Below, piece after piece: positions 1-12,015 of a stretch of DNA of 64,000 bases. The stretch lies in the NCBI GenBank assembly GCA_004369045.1, contig ML213505.1, positions 658,591-722,590 on the forward strand, given 5' to 3'. The position numbers were made by a program, and so were the translations under genes. Under the pieces are notes generated by a model. It saw only the letters and a list, made by a program, of their open reading frames with translations. It did no database searches and was not told where the DNA came from. The stretch is from Heliocybe sulcata. Its lineage: Eukaryota; Basidiomycota; Agaricomycetes; Gloeophyllales; Gloeophyllaceae. How positions within the stretch are numbered: position 1 is the first letter of the stretch; every line of letters begins with the position of its first letter.

Positions 1-1850
1 CAGCGTATCGAGGGTGGCTATGCCGGGTGTTGCCGCCACGAGCCGCGCCTGCGAGGCAGCTGTGACCAAAGTGGTGGTGTACACTCCTCCGATGCACATT
101 GCAAGATATCCAGAAAACGGCATTCAAAATTCCAACGGACGTATGAGGATGGAATACATGTCGCTGTACTGAGTATTGGAGGAGAGAGGGTCGAAAGGAA
201 GTATGTCCTTACAACTGCAAAGCAAAGAAGCGTTACGAGGCATGTCTGACATACTTTTGTACGCTGCTCACCCCATGCTGACTATTTGAACTCGAAGATA
301 AAGTGGCATATATATACTGGACGAGCCATATTTCTCAACACCCAGTGATTTTGCCGTATTGCCTTGCATGAACATTGAATCGCCGTCACGTGACTGGTAG
401 CTGGACGAGATATTGGATGCTACCCGAGCTTGTCTGCGAGACCCGACACCTCGTTATGGCGCCCTCACACGACTTCTACTTCTTCTCCGAAGCCAGGATT
501 GTCGAAACAATGCCATTACCATGGCGCGGCCAAGCCCTCTTGTCCGATTTGTGAAAGTTCTTATGGACCTGTATTCTTCTTGGGAGACAATATTGTTCAA
601 ACAGCTCGGGATTTATTCGTGCCACCTCATGAAGCTCAGGATTTTCGTGAGTGACTCACCTTATATCCCTGTGACGAGCGGGTCTCAGCGTGCTTTCTCA
701 GTGTGGGGCGCTACCAAGTCTGGACGAGGAGAACCTTGAAGACGTTGGTCAGCTCACGCGCTTGCATACTCTCCCCATCTTGACACGCCCGACGTGATCC
801 ACGGTGTGATAGTCTATCCGAAATGTGTGCGGAAGTCACCGATCTGCATCCCTGTCACTGTGTCCACATTCCCTATACGGTCCTGTCGGGATACAGGGCA
901 ATACGTGATGTGATCTGTTGGTTACCTCGGGGCAGGGCTTAGTGAATGCGCTGATGTAACGCTTACATTCCCTTAGTGCTCATTATCTCTCAGAACACCA
1001 ACGTACGCTACACAAAATGCGCAGTTCACTAGCCGCGCCGTCTGGGTATACAAAGGGCATCGCTGGCTACGCGAAACTGTTGGACAAACAAATAGTCTAT
1101 ATCACCGCCAAGGCTACACCCTCCCTCCGTCGCCTCATTCAACGACTCTCTAGCTCATCCTGTCGATGCTCTGAACCGTGGACTGCTGTGCCAGCGAGTC
1201 CGTCGCCTAAGCTGTTGGTGTCGGGGTGAAAGATCTGTCTCGTCTCCGCGAAAGTCTATGACATTGAAGACGACCGCATGCAGATGCCGAATGCACTCCT
1301 TGGCGATGCGTTTCCGCAGTTCAAGCGGAGGGGTGCCATGGTTGATGGTGCAATGCTACCACCGTCATGGGGGGCGAGCGACGGCATGTACTGTGCATCG
1401 AGGAGTGGAAAAAAGCGGGCGCTACGATCGGTGATCCCGAGGTTCAGATTGTGGCCGGTTATTGCAAGTTAGTATCCGGTAAAGCGGTATGTACTATACA
1501 TCCGGTTCTTTGGGCGGATGGGCTCATCACATAGTCTCAGTAGGCCGACTACGCTCAGCAGATATATTTCCCGGCTGTCCTACTCACGTATACCGGCCGA
1601 CTGCTACGGATATACGGCGCTGTCTACATAGGTGTCGCTATGATACAACCGATCGGCGAACAAATCAGATTATACGGCGCACCGCTGCACAGACCGCGGA
1701 TTGTTCAAGTTGCGGACACTTAGTCCCCTCGACACTGCACTCTACGGTCTCGAAGCGTATTACCAGGGGCTAATGGACGAAGAATGCGCCGTGGAGTCAT
1801 GTCTCTTCCTTTCTCCGCCCTCGCCCAAAACGTCGACACCTCTCAATCAG
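1..1850. other. Stretch with no supported gene
   Basis: Only short open frames without recognisable domains occur here, and stop codons interrupt every frame at short intervals. A few fragments (for example around 430-650) have protein-like composition, but I could not join them by plausible introns or match them to a family. The stretch is probably intergenic or decayed accessory sequence, in keeping with the broken kinase-like pieces that follow. Confidence 0.4.
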
Positions 1851-1859
1851 CAGCTTTTC

Positions 1860-2290
1860 GGACCTGAGAGTTCACGGACTACTTGGGTTACGACGGTCGT
1901 ACATCTGACGATTGCAGTCGCGCTTTTTTCATGGGCAAGCTCAACTGGGATCACGTGGTCATCAAGTTCGACGAGCAATACGACTACTCGGCGAACAAGG
2001 CCCTCGCGGATGATGGCCCAGCTCCGAAGGTGCACTGTGCGTCGCCATTTGTGAAGGTTTGCAGATGGTCGTCATGCCAGTGGACTATCTCGGGCAACCT
2101 GGAAGGTCCTTTCCTCGGCATTCAGGAGACGTGAGATGCTGGGAAATACAAGGCCTTTCCATATGGATCCTGGTCATGGCGTGCGGGTCATGTCAGCGGA
2201 TGTCGAGTATCCATCCTCTGCTAGCTTTGCGATTGAAACAAGCCCGTTTGTCGCCGAGAAGCTGCATAGGTAAGTGAGATTTATATGGCC
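1860..2290 (+). pseudogene. Kinase-like protein remnant, N-terminal part
   Basis: One frame near 1880-2060 reads a segment with the pattern VVIKFDEQYDYSANKAL followed by ADDGPAPKVH. Just downstream, in another frame, comes GLQMVVMPVDYLGQ. Together these resemble the N-lobe of a large basidiomycete family of protein-kinase-like proteins, where a valine-rich strand with the ATP-contacting lysine is followed by LA...LAPxL and MVVMxY. The two pieces lie in different frames and no intact C-lobe follows on this strand, so I read it as a broken copy. A C-lobe-like piece lies nearby on the opposite strand. The family assignment rests on motif memory only, and an intron-split live gene is not excluded. 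Confidence 0.4.
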
Positions 2291-2734
2291 CCCATCCTGC
2301 GGGCCGCATAGCCACCGCTGCGTTTGTACAGTGGCAAAATCGGCTCGGAATTTTTTGGATTTTCACCCTCGGAAATTTATTTTGGTGCTTGGAAGGCTCA
2401 AAACTGTCGAAAAATTTGTGAGAAATGGACTGGGAAGTGACAAACATATGCTCAAGACGGTGATTGCGTGAAAAACACAATATTTTTCACATAGTGCTCA
2501 TCATAAAAGTTGGGCCAATACGAAGCTACGGATTTGAACCTCTATTGTACAATTTCTCAAAGAGAAAAGATAAGCTGGCCATCGTGGTACGTCAACCGCA
2601 CTTCAAGCTTCAAGCTTCACCATCATGGACGTTTGGCGGGAGCGAGTCTGACCTGCGTAAGGAGAATCGACCCGCTGGTAAGTACTGACGATGATACACA
2701 ACTTCAACAAGATCTAGCTCATAGCAGGAGACGG

Positions 2735-3060
2735 GTACAGTGAAATACAAAGAGCCAAGGGCACCGCATTAGTACTTGCATGCCTATATCATGCTCCTTC
2801 ATGGAGTATGTCCGCCAGGTTCTACTCCCTCGACCCAGGACTCGGAATCGATGTCGTCGGTGTTCAAGGCGAGTGAATAGCATACGACCCCCCGAAAACT
2901 CGAAATCGACGAACATGACCTTGCTGTCATTAACGTCCGTGTTAACGAAGTACGTCTCCGAAAATATAGCCGGCACCGTGGAGCACCTGAAGAGCATTCT
3001 GCACTATGCCGGCAGCCAGTATTGCCAAAAGTCCCACTGGTCAAGGCGATCCCAACAGAC
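2735..3060 (-). pseudogene. Kinase-like protein remnant, C-terminal part
   Basis: On the minus strand, one frame gives SKVMFVDFEFSG, where VDFEF occupies the place of the metal-binding DFG/DFD motif. A neighbouring frame gives YSLALNTDDIDSESWVEGVE, and a third gives SMKEHDIGMQ. In order and spacing these match the C-lobe signature of the basidiomycete kinase-like family: hydrophobic-DFDW-G, then RYPL.LN, then W..GV, then HD..M. The three blocks need at least two frame changes over about 150 nt, too close for introns, so the copy is decayed. It faces the opposite way from the N-lobe-like piece at 1860-2290. The two may be halves of one inverted gene or separate copies. Confidence 0.45.
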
Positions 3061-3426
3061 GGTCTAACCGGGTATGTGGAAACATCACTGCAGATACATC
3101 AATATGGGGCACGCATCAAATTTTCATCAGAGATGCTTTGTGGCGGGGTACTCATCCACGGAAACCTGAGGCTGTGATCGCCAAGCAACCCCACTTCAAG
3201 TTGATAAGGTTTTTGAACAGCATCGACGGAGTCCTGCAACCCTTCCACTCTTTTACCTGTGCGCGGTCGGCATCGATGGCTTTGTCCTTGCAAAGAGTGC
3301 GTATCCTAGCCCGGTCACACCTACCAGTCTAGTGATTACCCTCGATTAGGGCAACATCTTGTGGTCATGGGTGCGTGTAGATCTGATGTCCTAAATCGTC
3401 TCAACAGGTTACGAGGCCCGTTGTAG

Positions 3427-4935
3427 ATCCAGAGCGTCCTGTACGGTACGTACTCAATTCTGGGCCAACTCGGATGGGGTATGACTGCGAAGCAGGGATG
3501 TACACTATAATCTTCATGTGCTGCGTATATGCCCTCTATTCGCGGAGACTGTTCGATTCAGTGAGAAAGAACCCTCTCGTGCTTGTCGTGGTGTCGCTTT
3601 TCCTATGCGGCACTGCAGAGGCAATCATATACTTTATCTACACCTTCGAGCTCGCCGACGTCCCGTCCGACTTGCCGTTTCCAGGCGAAACCGAGGCTCA
3701 ACTGAGGGAGAAGGATACAGGCAACTTGCTTGCTGTTATCCTGGCGCCCATAGTTGCGACAAACACGTGAGTTCGGGGTACACATTGCTCAAAGCATACA
3801 AATTAATGATCTGCAGTGTGATTGCAGATGGCTTGCTCGTACGTAGCACTCTTCTCCTTCCATCAGAAGTTTCTTTTAACTTTGCCCTAACCATAGATCT
3901 GGCGTACTTACGTGGTTTGGGCCGAGTGTGCGATAATTGCAGCCATCCCTAGCATTATCCTGCTTATAGGCGCAGGTGTGTTGCCCCGTTGTGATCCTTC
4001 TATCCATTCACGAGCCCCGTATAGGATGTGGTTACGCACTAACGTACTACTCAGCACAAGCCTATTTTATACGGCTTCACCTCCCATTATCTACCAAGGT
4101 CGTTCCGGAGTCATGGATCCAAGCCGGGATATGGTCCGAGCGCATGAGGACGATATTCTTTTCAATGTCATTAGCTACTAACGTCATAGTTACTATCCTG
4201 ATCGGTACGACATCACCATATTGTGTCTCACCTTCCGCTTAACCTTCCATTAGCTGGTCGGATCTCCTGGCTAAATCGTGGACTGAAGGATGTTCTAGGC
4301 GACAGCAACTCGAAGCCATATCAACGGATAATTTTGCTCGTGTAGGCCGTTTGCCTCTTAAGACCTACTCGGTTTAATCAAGGGGATCGGTTAAGCAGTA
4401 TAGAATCTGGCGTTTTCAATGCGGCATGCCTGCTGCTCGGCCTGATCATGAATGGTCCACTGAAGGCTCATCTACTACAAGGAGTAAGTCGAAGAACGAG
4501 AAGTCCACTGGTTCTGATGGTTTTCGTAAGGCGTCAGACGCTGGGTTCCAAGTGGCGACGTTCGTCGTATTCCCAAGTACCATAGCCGTGAGTACCTACA
4601 TTCTTCGTTTCTGAGACCACTCATTTTGATACACGATCTAGAATATCTTCCCAACACTCCTTGTTCTCCTCGTTGCTCTAGGAAAGACCACTGAGCCTTC
4701 GAGCGTGACATCAAGCAGCGCTGTCCCTAACAGGACCCACCTTGCGCTATCAACTATTGTATTCGCGCACTCCGAACCGTTAACCACGACGACGGATGGG
4801 GATTCCGAGTCTGGACTTCATCTAAGAACTATGGTCAGTCGTAGAGATGCGGGGGATAATGTACTGGAGAAGAAGGACGGCAGCAGTTCCATCCGCGGCG
4901 CTTCACGGGTGGAAGATATTTCGGTTCAGGAGTAG
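3427..4935 (+). CDS. Seven-transmembrane protein, basidiomycete IYRCYIVW-like family
   Basis: This is a multi-pass integral membrane protein of unknown ligand. Spliced by eye, it gives hydrophobic segments around MYTIIFMCCVYALY, LVLVVVSLFLCGTAEAIIYF, IWRTYVVWAECAIIAAIPSI, a segment after the Ser-Glu-Arg block near 4130, IESGVFNAACLLLGLI and NIFPTLLVLLVALG. It ends in a Ser/Thr-rich cytosol-like tail with stop at 4933-4935. IWRTYVVW fits the conserved I-W/Y-R-x-Y-V-V-W motif of a large mushroom family usually annotated as hypothetical. About seven short introns are needed, among them one with donor GT|GTAGGC near 4341. The first ATG in the long exon is at 3474, but splicing of a 19-nt exon at 3427-3445 restores a typical VLYGMYTI start of TM2, so the true start probably lies in an exon I could not place upstream of 3427. 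No internal break was seen. Confidence 0.65.
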
Positions 4936-4944
4936 GACGCTAGT

Positions 4945-5006
4945 ACATTGCGATTTATAGTGGACGATTGATATGTCATTGTAATTTATAGTGGACGATT
5001 GATATG
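4945..5006 (+). repeat. Two-copy 31-bp tandem repeat
   Basis: Units 4945-4975 and 4976-5006 are adjacent and share an identical 23-nt core (4953-4975 and 4984-5006), with about three differences in the first eight bases. The repeat starts just after the stop codon of the seven-transmembrane gene, so it probably sits in its 3' untranslated region. Confidence 0.8.
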
Positions 5007-5176
5007 AAGGCTTAGAGAATTTGTATGGTTTTATACGAGTATACACTCCAGTCGTTCCGATCTTCGGTTTTTCCACAGGTACCCGCCTTCGTCCACAGAT
5101 GATCGATGAGGTCAAACAGTCACGGATTTCTTTGTTGCTATTATGTAAATCGACACTGTGGACAATGGCACTGGTA

Positions 5177-5931
5177 CACCTAGACGTCCCAGACTATGAG
5201 CCTTATTAGGCTTACCGTTGCAACTGTCCCTGGGGCCTAGCTAGGCTCAAAATCGCTCTGGGCTGACACCGGCGGTGGTACCGGGGCAGGGGTTCCCTTA
5301 GCTGTAGAGTACTATAGCATAGACATACTATATATTTATAACACACTACCCATCGACGTCGGTCGCCGACGATGCCAGGCGCTGTTGCCTAATTAGGCCA
5401 CCCGCACCTTGTGCACGACGTCGACTGTGTAGACCGTCCGTTGGACAGACAAAATACGGAAAAATTCCTGTAAGAATTTATAATGGTGCATTTATGCGCT
5501 CCACAGTCGCTCCCGCACAGCGCGTCCGCGATGCCGACACAAAGTGCATTGTTGCTTCAGTGGCGGTGCTACCGTAACCTGAAATGGGTATGTGGGAAAA
5601 ACATATGGATATGGAAAAATGCGCTACAATGGCTCCTAGAAAGTCGAAACAAAGCGCAATAAATGCAGAAAAAAATAGTATATACTGAGGATAGATGTTA
5701 GTTTATATCGCTAGCTTTATGCTGAAACATGTATCCTATATCTTCCAGAACGAATTTATCTTTGTCCACTAGCTGCAGGTACAGTACATCGGTATTTGTG
5801 AGCCTTGTAAGTATCCAGAACCTTTGAGCTCTGTTATTTATACTATTCTAGTATACTCCTTTAAGTTTACTTAGTATCCCAGAATATTCTGTCCACTGCA
5901 TCTCCAGGTATCACTTCTGTCTGGTACCCCT
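5177..5931 (+). repeat. Left arm of long inverted repeat
   Basis: This 755-nt arm pairs base for base with 6570-7324 in the comparisons made. It contains small internal palindromes such as CCTAGCTAGG and an AT-rich inner half. A short ATG frame at 5629 (MAPRKSKQSAINAEKNSIY, then stop) looks a little like the start of a transposase but does not continue. Confidence 0.85.
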
Positions 5932-6214
5932 CCTGCTACTGATAGACATACAATGAGGCAATAGTATAATGGTATAGCACCTTTTACAATCATTTCCAAT
6001 GTATAATAGCCCATTACAGCCATCCAAGTACCTCTGAACAGCCCCCAGGCTTCGATCTAGTATATGCCACTCACAGTGCCTATCACAGGTGCACCTCCTG
6101 CCATAGGAGAAGAGGCACTGGCCTCAGTAGCCTATAAATATGGTAGAATACTTTCGATTTCATTATAGTATATAGTCATAACTTGTCCTAAAGGATATCA
6201 CCCATTTATTGTTC

Positions 6215-6569
6215 NNNNNNNNNNNNNNNNNNNNNNNNNNNNNNNNNNNNNNNNNNNNNNNNNNNNNNNNNNNNNNNNNNNNNNNNNNNNNNNNNNNNNN
6301 NNNNNNNNNNNNNNNNNNNNNNNNNNNNNNNNNNNNNNNNNNNNNNNNNNNNNNNNNNNNNNNNNNNNNNNNNNNNNNNNNNNNNNNNNNNNNNNNNNNN
6401 NNNNNNNNNNNNNNNNNNNNNNNNNNNNNNNNNNNNNNNNNNNNNNNNNNNNNNNNNNNNNNNNNNNNNNNNNNNNNNNNNNNNNNNNNNNNNNNNNNNN
6501 NNNNNNNNNNNNNNNNNNNNNNNNNNNNNNNNNNNNNNNNNNNNNNNNNNNNNNNNNNNNNNNNNNNNN
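6215..6569. other. Assembly gap (N run)
   Basis: There are 355 undetermined bases. If the structure were one continuous palindrome, the gap would have to hold the partner of 5932-6214 (283 nt) plus about 72 nt of loop, so the gap size is compatible with a full hairpin. The size of N runs is often only an estimate. Confidence 0.98.
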
Positions 6570-7324
6570 AGGGGTACCAGACAGAAGTGATACCTGGAGA
6601 TGCAGTGGACAGAATATTCTGGGATACTAAGTAAACTTAAAGGAGTATACTAGAATAGTATAAATAACAGAGCTCAAAGGTTCTGGATACTTACAAGGCT
6701 CACAAATACCGATGTACTGTACCTGCAGCTAGTGGACAAAGATAAATTCGTTCTGGAAGATATAGGATACATGTTTCAGCATAAAGCTAGCGATATAAAC
6801 TAACATCTATCCTCAGTATATACTATTTTTTTCTGCATTTATTGCGCTTTGTTTCGACTTTCTAGGAGCCATTGTAGCGCATTTTTCCATATCCATATGT
6901 TTTTCCCACATACCCATTTCAGGTTACGGTAGCACCGCCACTGAAGCAACAATGCACTTTGTGTCGGCATCGCGGACGCGCTGTGCGGGAGCGACTGTGG
7001 AGCGCATAAATGCACCATTATAAATTCTTACAGGAATTTTTCCGTATTTTGTCTGTCCAACGGACGGTCTACACAGTCGACGTCGTGCACAAGGTGCGGG
7101 TGGCCTAATTAGGCAACAGCGCCTGGCATCGTCGGCGACCGACGTCGATGGGTAGTGTGTTATAAATATATAGTATGTCTATGCTATAGTACTCTACAGC
7201 TAAGGGAACCCCTGCCCCGGTACCACCGCCGGTGTCAGCCCAGAGCGATTTTGAGCCTAGCTAGGCCCCAGGGACAGTTGCAACGGTAAGCCTAATAAGG
7301 CTCATAGTCTGGGACGTCTAGGTG
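6570..7324 (-). repeat. Right arm of long inverted repeat
   Basis: This arm is the reverse complement of 5177-5931. The inner end abuts the gap exactly. The outer end lies about 260 nt downstream of the stop codon of the minus-strand Pumilio gene, so the structure sits beyond that gene's 3' end and does not interrupt it. Confidence 0.85.
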
Positions 7325-7588
7325 CGTACTAGAGCAATCAAGAGCGACTAAAGCAAGACTTCTACAATAGTATGAGGGGCAAGCAGACCATTCCTAGAAC
7401 GAGGGAATATGTACGACTGAATGAGCGTTGGACGATTAGATGTATGTAGATATAAACCAGTGCGGGGTACTTCGTGATGCGAAAGTCCTTGAGATGCGTT
7501 GAAATTTGACAGATGATGCTAGTAATGTAGTAATGTATGCCATAGAAACCAATGGATAGAAAAGAGAGCAATGCCGTACGAGACACGG

Positions 7589-10500
7589 TTACGGGAAGGT
7601 AGGGTCATTGAGGTTGGCGACATCGGAGGAGACGCCTGTGGCACCTTCTGGGCCAAAGTGACTGGTCTTTCCCGAAGGCGCAAGGCGTTCAAGAAGGCGC
7701 TCGACTAGTACCAGCGGGGTCAGTTCAGGATCGCGCGGGACGCCGAGTGAGAGAAAACCTACTGGAGAGGAGATGCTTGCTGTATGCACTGGAATATCGG
7801 CGCATGCTGGCCAACTGCGGCCGCACCTTCCCGACAAGAATGTCCTTCTGCTCACCGTCGACAACAGATAAAGCCCGCTGTAGGACATAGTCTGCATGAC
7901 ACCGTCAGATGAAGTACGTTAGTGACTGAGGTGAACTCACTTGCGAACTGGTCCTTCATCATGGTTACCAGCGGGCTGACACCGTCTTGCTTTGGTGTCA
8001 TCATCTCATCGATGAGCAACCGACGACTCTCGGGGTCGGCACACACCAAGGCCTTCTCGCACACGTTCGATGCAAACTTGTGCCTCGCCATGTTGAGCAT
8101 CTGGCCTCGCAGCTTGGAGATGATAAGAGTTCGGTCTTGAGGCTTGCCGTGCTCAACCACGAATTGCACGACATAGTTCTAGATACGACGTCCATAAAAA
8201 GACGCAGCCGAAGACATCAGAAGAGAACTTACACCGAATTGATCTTGCATCAGGTTGATCGTGTACTTGTGCAATTCGTCGAGCAGAGGCCGGGTGTTAT
8301 CATCCGGCAAATGCTCAAAACATCTTTGAAGGACCCGGCACCCATATGGATGCGTCGCCAGCTCAAAGACGTTGCCCTTGAATGAGTTGACAAAGGCCAA
8401 CCGCTCGGGCGCAACCCTCTCGATTAGTTTTTGAATAACCTAGACGAATTTAGCTTTATCATCTAGCAGAAAGACCATAGCGCACATGATTGCCGTTGGC
8501 ATCCTTGACGCATCGCATGACATGTGGCTCAAGCTCTTTGACGAACAAGCCCTGCTGCTCCGGCAGGATGTACTCCACAGCCTGCCATATATATTCAGAT
8601 ACAATAAATCAAGTAACGACAGTGGCAGGTCGTACCTTTTGAACCACCCGGCAACCGTACATTTGTAACGACAGCCCGAGGATATGGCCTTCCATGGTAT
8701 TCGCCAGGAGCGTCTTCTGCACTTGCGTTCCATGCTCAAAGAGTTTTTGAATAACCTGTGGAGTACTTGTTGAGTAACCGGAAGCAGCATCGGAAAGTCC
8801 AACGTACATAATTTCCAAACACGTCTTGGATCAGCTGGAGGGCATTGTTCGGCACAATCTCGTCGAAGACACTCTGTTTCTCCTCGCTGGTGGCTGTCTC
8901 AAGCTTTTGTTGAATAAAACGAGACCCGTGTTGGTCACCGCTGAATTCTACGACATAGCCAGCGATGTCCTACGGTGGTCCCTCGTCAGTGACCTCCGAC
9001 GCAGGCGCAGAAGCGGAGTTACCCTCAGTTCCCATTTTCGAGACTTATTCGCTCGGAACTCCTCGAGCAAGGCGCTACGAAGAGCGACCCCTACGTCATT
9101 ACCATCGCGTCGGCCAGAGCGACCGCCCTGGCTGAACATTTGCATAGACTGTGGGCTTATTCCCCCGCCGTAGATTGGGGCACCAGGGATCATGATTGGC
9201 ACCTGCTGCGAATAGTCCATACCATAGCCTTGAGTATGCGGCGAAGGAGGGGACCGCACTGAGGGGTACAAGAGACTCTGCGTAGACAGCTGTTGCTGCT
9301 GGCTGATGTTGAACTGCCGACCGTGTCAGCGGGTTGCGTGTGTTTTCACATAAAAGTGCATCTGACCTGTAGTTCCCGCTTCTTATCGCCTAGCGTGGCC
9401 GGAACAGCTGCAGCAAGCTGAGGGGTCATCATAGGCGAGTGAGTGGGTGCGGCGTGGTAGACCATCGGCTGAGTCGGGTAGTAGAACTGAGATCCTGGAG
9501 GGCGGGCTGGACTTGCATACTCATAGAATAGTCCGGGCTGTTGAATATGTGATCAACGGACGAGTCTTATGGGCGGCAATGAGACTGACGGTTGGATACA
9601 CGCTCGTCGGTGACGAAGCTGCGTTCATGGCAGGAGAGGACGCATAGACGGACGAATCGTAGGGATATGCATAATCGACTTGACCTGCACGCGGACCCGT
9701 ATAGTAGGCGTTGTGGACGGGCGGGGGATACGTACCATAAGGCATTCGAGCTTGTTCTAAAAGGTGAGCTACTCGGGTAGGAGACATACAGCCTTGTTGC
9801 GACTGACCGGGTGCGTTTGGTGCCTGACCAGCGGAAGACGACGGATTGTACTGTCCCATGGCATGCGACATGCCGTAGTCGTCTTCTACAGTCATGCCCC
9901 GGAGGGCCATGGACAAGTCTGTTTCTACGGCGGTTGGAGCCTGGGAGCCCTCGTAACCAGAGCCGGATGCAGACGCGGAGAGTACGCCCTGTTGTGCGGC
10001 AAATGTCGATGGTGAAGAGTTGAACGACGTCGCCTTGGAAGGCGATACCGCAACAGAGTACCGTGGAGTGACTGCACCCTCCTTGGCGAGATTTCCTTCG
10101 AAACGCTGTGGCGAATATTGACCCGCTTTGGACAGAGACGCCTGTCGATCTTCCTGGACAGAGATTGAGCGGGCGCGAACAAGCAGAATCAGCTGCACAT
10201 CTTACCATGCGCGCAGAAGGCAGCCCAGATGAACTCTGCCTCTGGATATCGTAAAGGCCCAGCAGTTCGTGAAACGTTCAGTAAACGTGTAATCATACGA
10301 AAATACGAACCAGCTGATACATGTCTTTCTTCTTAGGACTTCCGCTACTCTCATCCCATGCTCCACTAGAGCGAGTCGCGTTCCAAGGCTCCCCTAGGTT
10401 AGAGCGATAGTGTGTCTCACCTTGGGCAGACGAGACGTCCGGACCGCTGGTGACGGAGGAGACAGAAGTCGTGCGCTTCGATGTGGGCGCCGTGTTGCCC

Positions 10501-10816
10501 CACACCTATAACAGAAGTCGGATCACGATTTGTGAGTGACACTAAACCGAACGTACCTGCCAGCCCGAATTAAGGCCCTTCAGTGTATTTGTAGGATTCA
10601 TGGCCACACCGAACATATTATTCACACCGCCGGAAGGCGTAGCTTTCCTCTGAGAATTAGTCTAGATGACACGTCAAATGTCACTATGGCCTGTTCGAGC
10701 CGCAATACTGTGCCGGGACGCACATTACTATGTGAAGTCGTCGGAGAGTGTCCACCAGAGCGGGTAGAAGAGCCAGAGGGTTTCCTTGAGGATGGGTCGG
10801 GATTAGACGACGACAT
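7589..10816 (-). CDS. Pumilio (PUF) family RNA-binding protein
   Basis: This post-transcriptional regulator binds 3' untranslated regions of mRNAs in the cytoplasm. The long N-terminal half is low in complexity, rich in Ser, Pro, Gln and Tyr (9521-10816), and contains GLNSGWQ and a bipartite VWGNTAP start typical of fungal members. The C-terminal half carries the PUF repeats, each with a hydrophobic-GNYVVQ-like helix: [87 protein letters not shown] and QFANYVLQRAL. About ten short introns are needed. The last intron joins KHLLS to IERLLERL, the usual end of the domain. The start was set at the ATG at 10816 ([15 protein letters not shown]) because upstream in-frame codons are not ATG. The spliced protein is roughly 850-900 residues and looks complete. 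Confidence 0.9.
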
Positions 10817-12015
10817 CGACACGCTAAGCTCCACCGAGGAAATAAACGGAAGAGTTGAGAAAACAAAAGTGCAGAAGACTCACGTACTTTGCCTAGAAGG
10901 TATTATATAGGCGGATTACGCCGTATATTTCAGACAGCGAACAATATACCTGGGGAACAAAGCAACATCAAACGCGTCAGTACCGTCGAGGAATGAAAGG
11001 AAACACAAAAATCAAAGGATGTACACGCATCGCGGTGGACGTGTTGACAGGAGGAGAGCCGGTATCTGCACCGGACCACGACACAGGGATACGTTGCACG
11101 AAACTGCCAGCTGGACGCGTTAAGCACTCACTCTATGGTACGGAGGTATGCTATAGACTGAAGACAGGGCGCAAGGACGTCGGACTAGAGAGACAGAGGA
11201 TTAAGAGGGATTAGGAAATAACGGAATGGGAAGCAGCCCAGGGCTCGGTGGAGAGGCCCTGGGGCAGGAATGAATAAAGGAATGAATATTGGAATAAAAT
11301 CGAAACCCAAAAACGAGTGTAACCCAATTTGATTCCGTCTGAAACGACGGAGACCTAATGGACTTCCAGTCGGCCCTGGCCACGTCGCCTTCTAAGGGAA
11401 CCATTACACCGCCTCCTCCCGACGCGCGCCTTCTCGACTTCTAGCAAGAATGCCCCCGTTACTGCCCTTCTCGTATTTCTTACCTATCCTGGCAGCTACT
11501 GTGGCAGATCCAACTCTCTCTACAGGCACTCTGACTGCTATAACCACTGCCCGATGTTGTCGCGTCACCAAGGTAGCCTCGCGGTAAATTTCGCGATCGG
11601 CACGTAGGCCCATCAAGCGCAGTGGCGACCCGAGTTCGCAAGAGAGATTTATGCCCACGCAGAAGCACAGAAGCATGCCAGCGAAGCACCCCGACTTGCG
11701 CGCTGGCCACCGAAATGATAACATATCCATAATTGCGTTGTAAATGAGCGTTGACTGATAGATGCGATGCAGAGATACATATAGCTATGGGTATGGTGGA
11801 ACATGATAAACCAGGACAGCACGGCAGCAAGCGGATGAGCACAAGCACGGAAAATCTAACTTCACCGGGAATTGAAGAACCACGACGCGCGCTTGGCTGC
11901 TTACCCATGTCAGCGGTGGGAAACATAACGTACCGGTGCAAAATTAACGTACCTCCAGATCTGGATTCAAGGGCGCCAATTAGCTTGATAAACGGATGTA
12001 TTTCACCAAATACAC
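10817..12015. other. Spacer between Pumilio and kinesin-1 genes
   Basis: Both neighbours are on the minus strand, so this 1.2 kb holds the 3' region of kinesin-1 and the promoter and leader of the Pumilio gene. Open frames of 108 and 179 codons on the minus strand (11404-12019) overlap each other in different frames and show no domain. I do not call them genes. A short GGAATGAAT near-repeat occurs at about 11268-11290. Confidence 0.5.

Larger units (their letters stand above)
5177..7324. mobile_element. Long inverted-repeat structure with assembly gap in the middle
   Basis: Two 755-nt arms, 5177-5931 and 6570-7324, are reverse complements of each other wherever I compared them, ending sharply at both outer edges (CACCTAGACGTCCC inward). 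Beyond them the flanks differ. Between them lie 283 nt of unpaired sequence (5932-6214) and 355 N. The centre therefore cannot be read, and the right arm starts directly at the gap edge. Interpretations are a DNA transposon or foldback element with very long terminal inverted repeats, two copies inserted head to head, or an assembly fold-back at the gap. The trinucleotide GTA occurs at 5174-5176 and 7326-7328, one base off a perfect flanking duplication, which is weak. I found no transposase domain in the readable part. Confidence 0.6.

Noticed and set aside
5177-7324. Assignment of the inverted repeat to a named transposon superfamily
   Set aside because: No transposase domain is readable and the possible GTA flanks are one base out of register; the centre is unsequenced.
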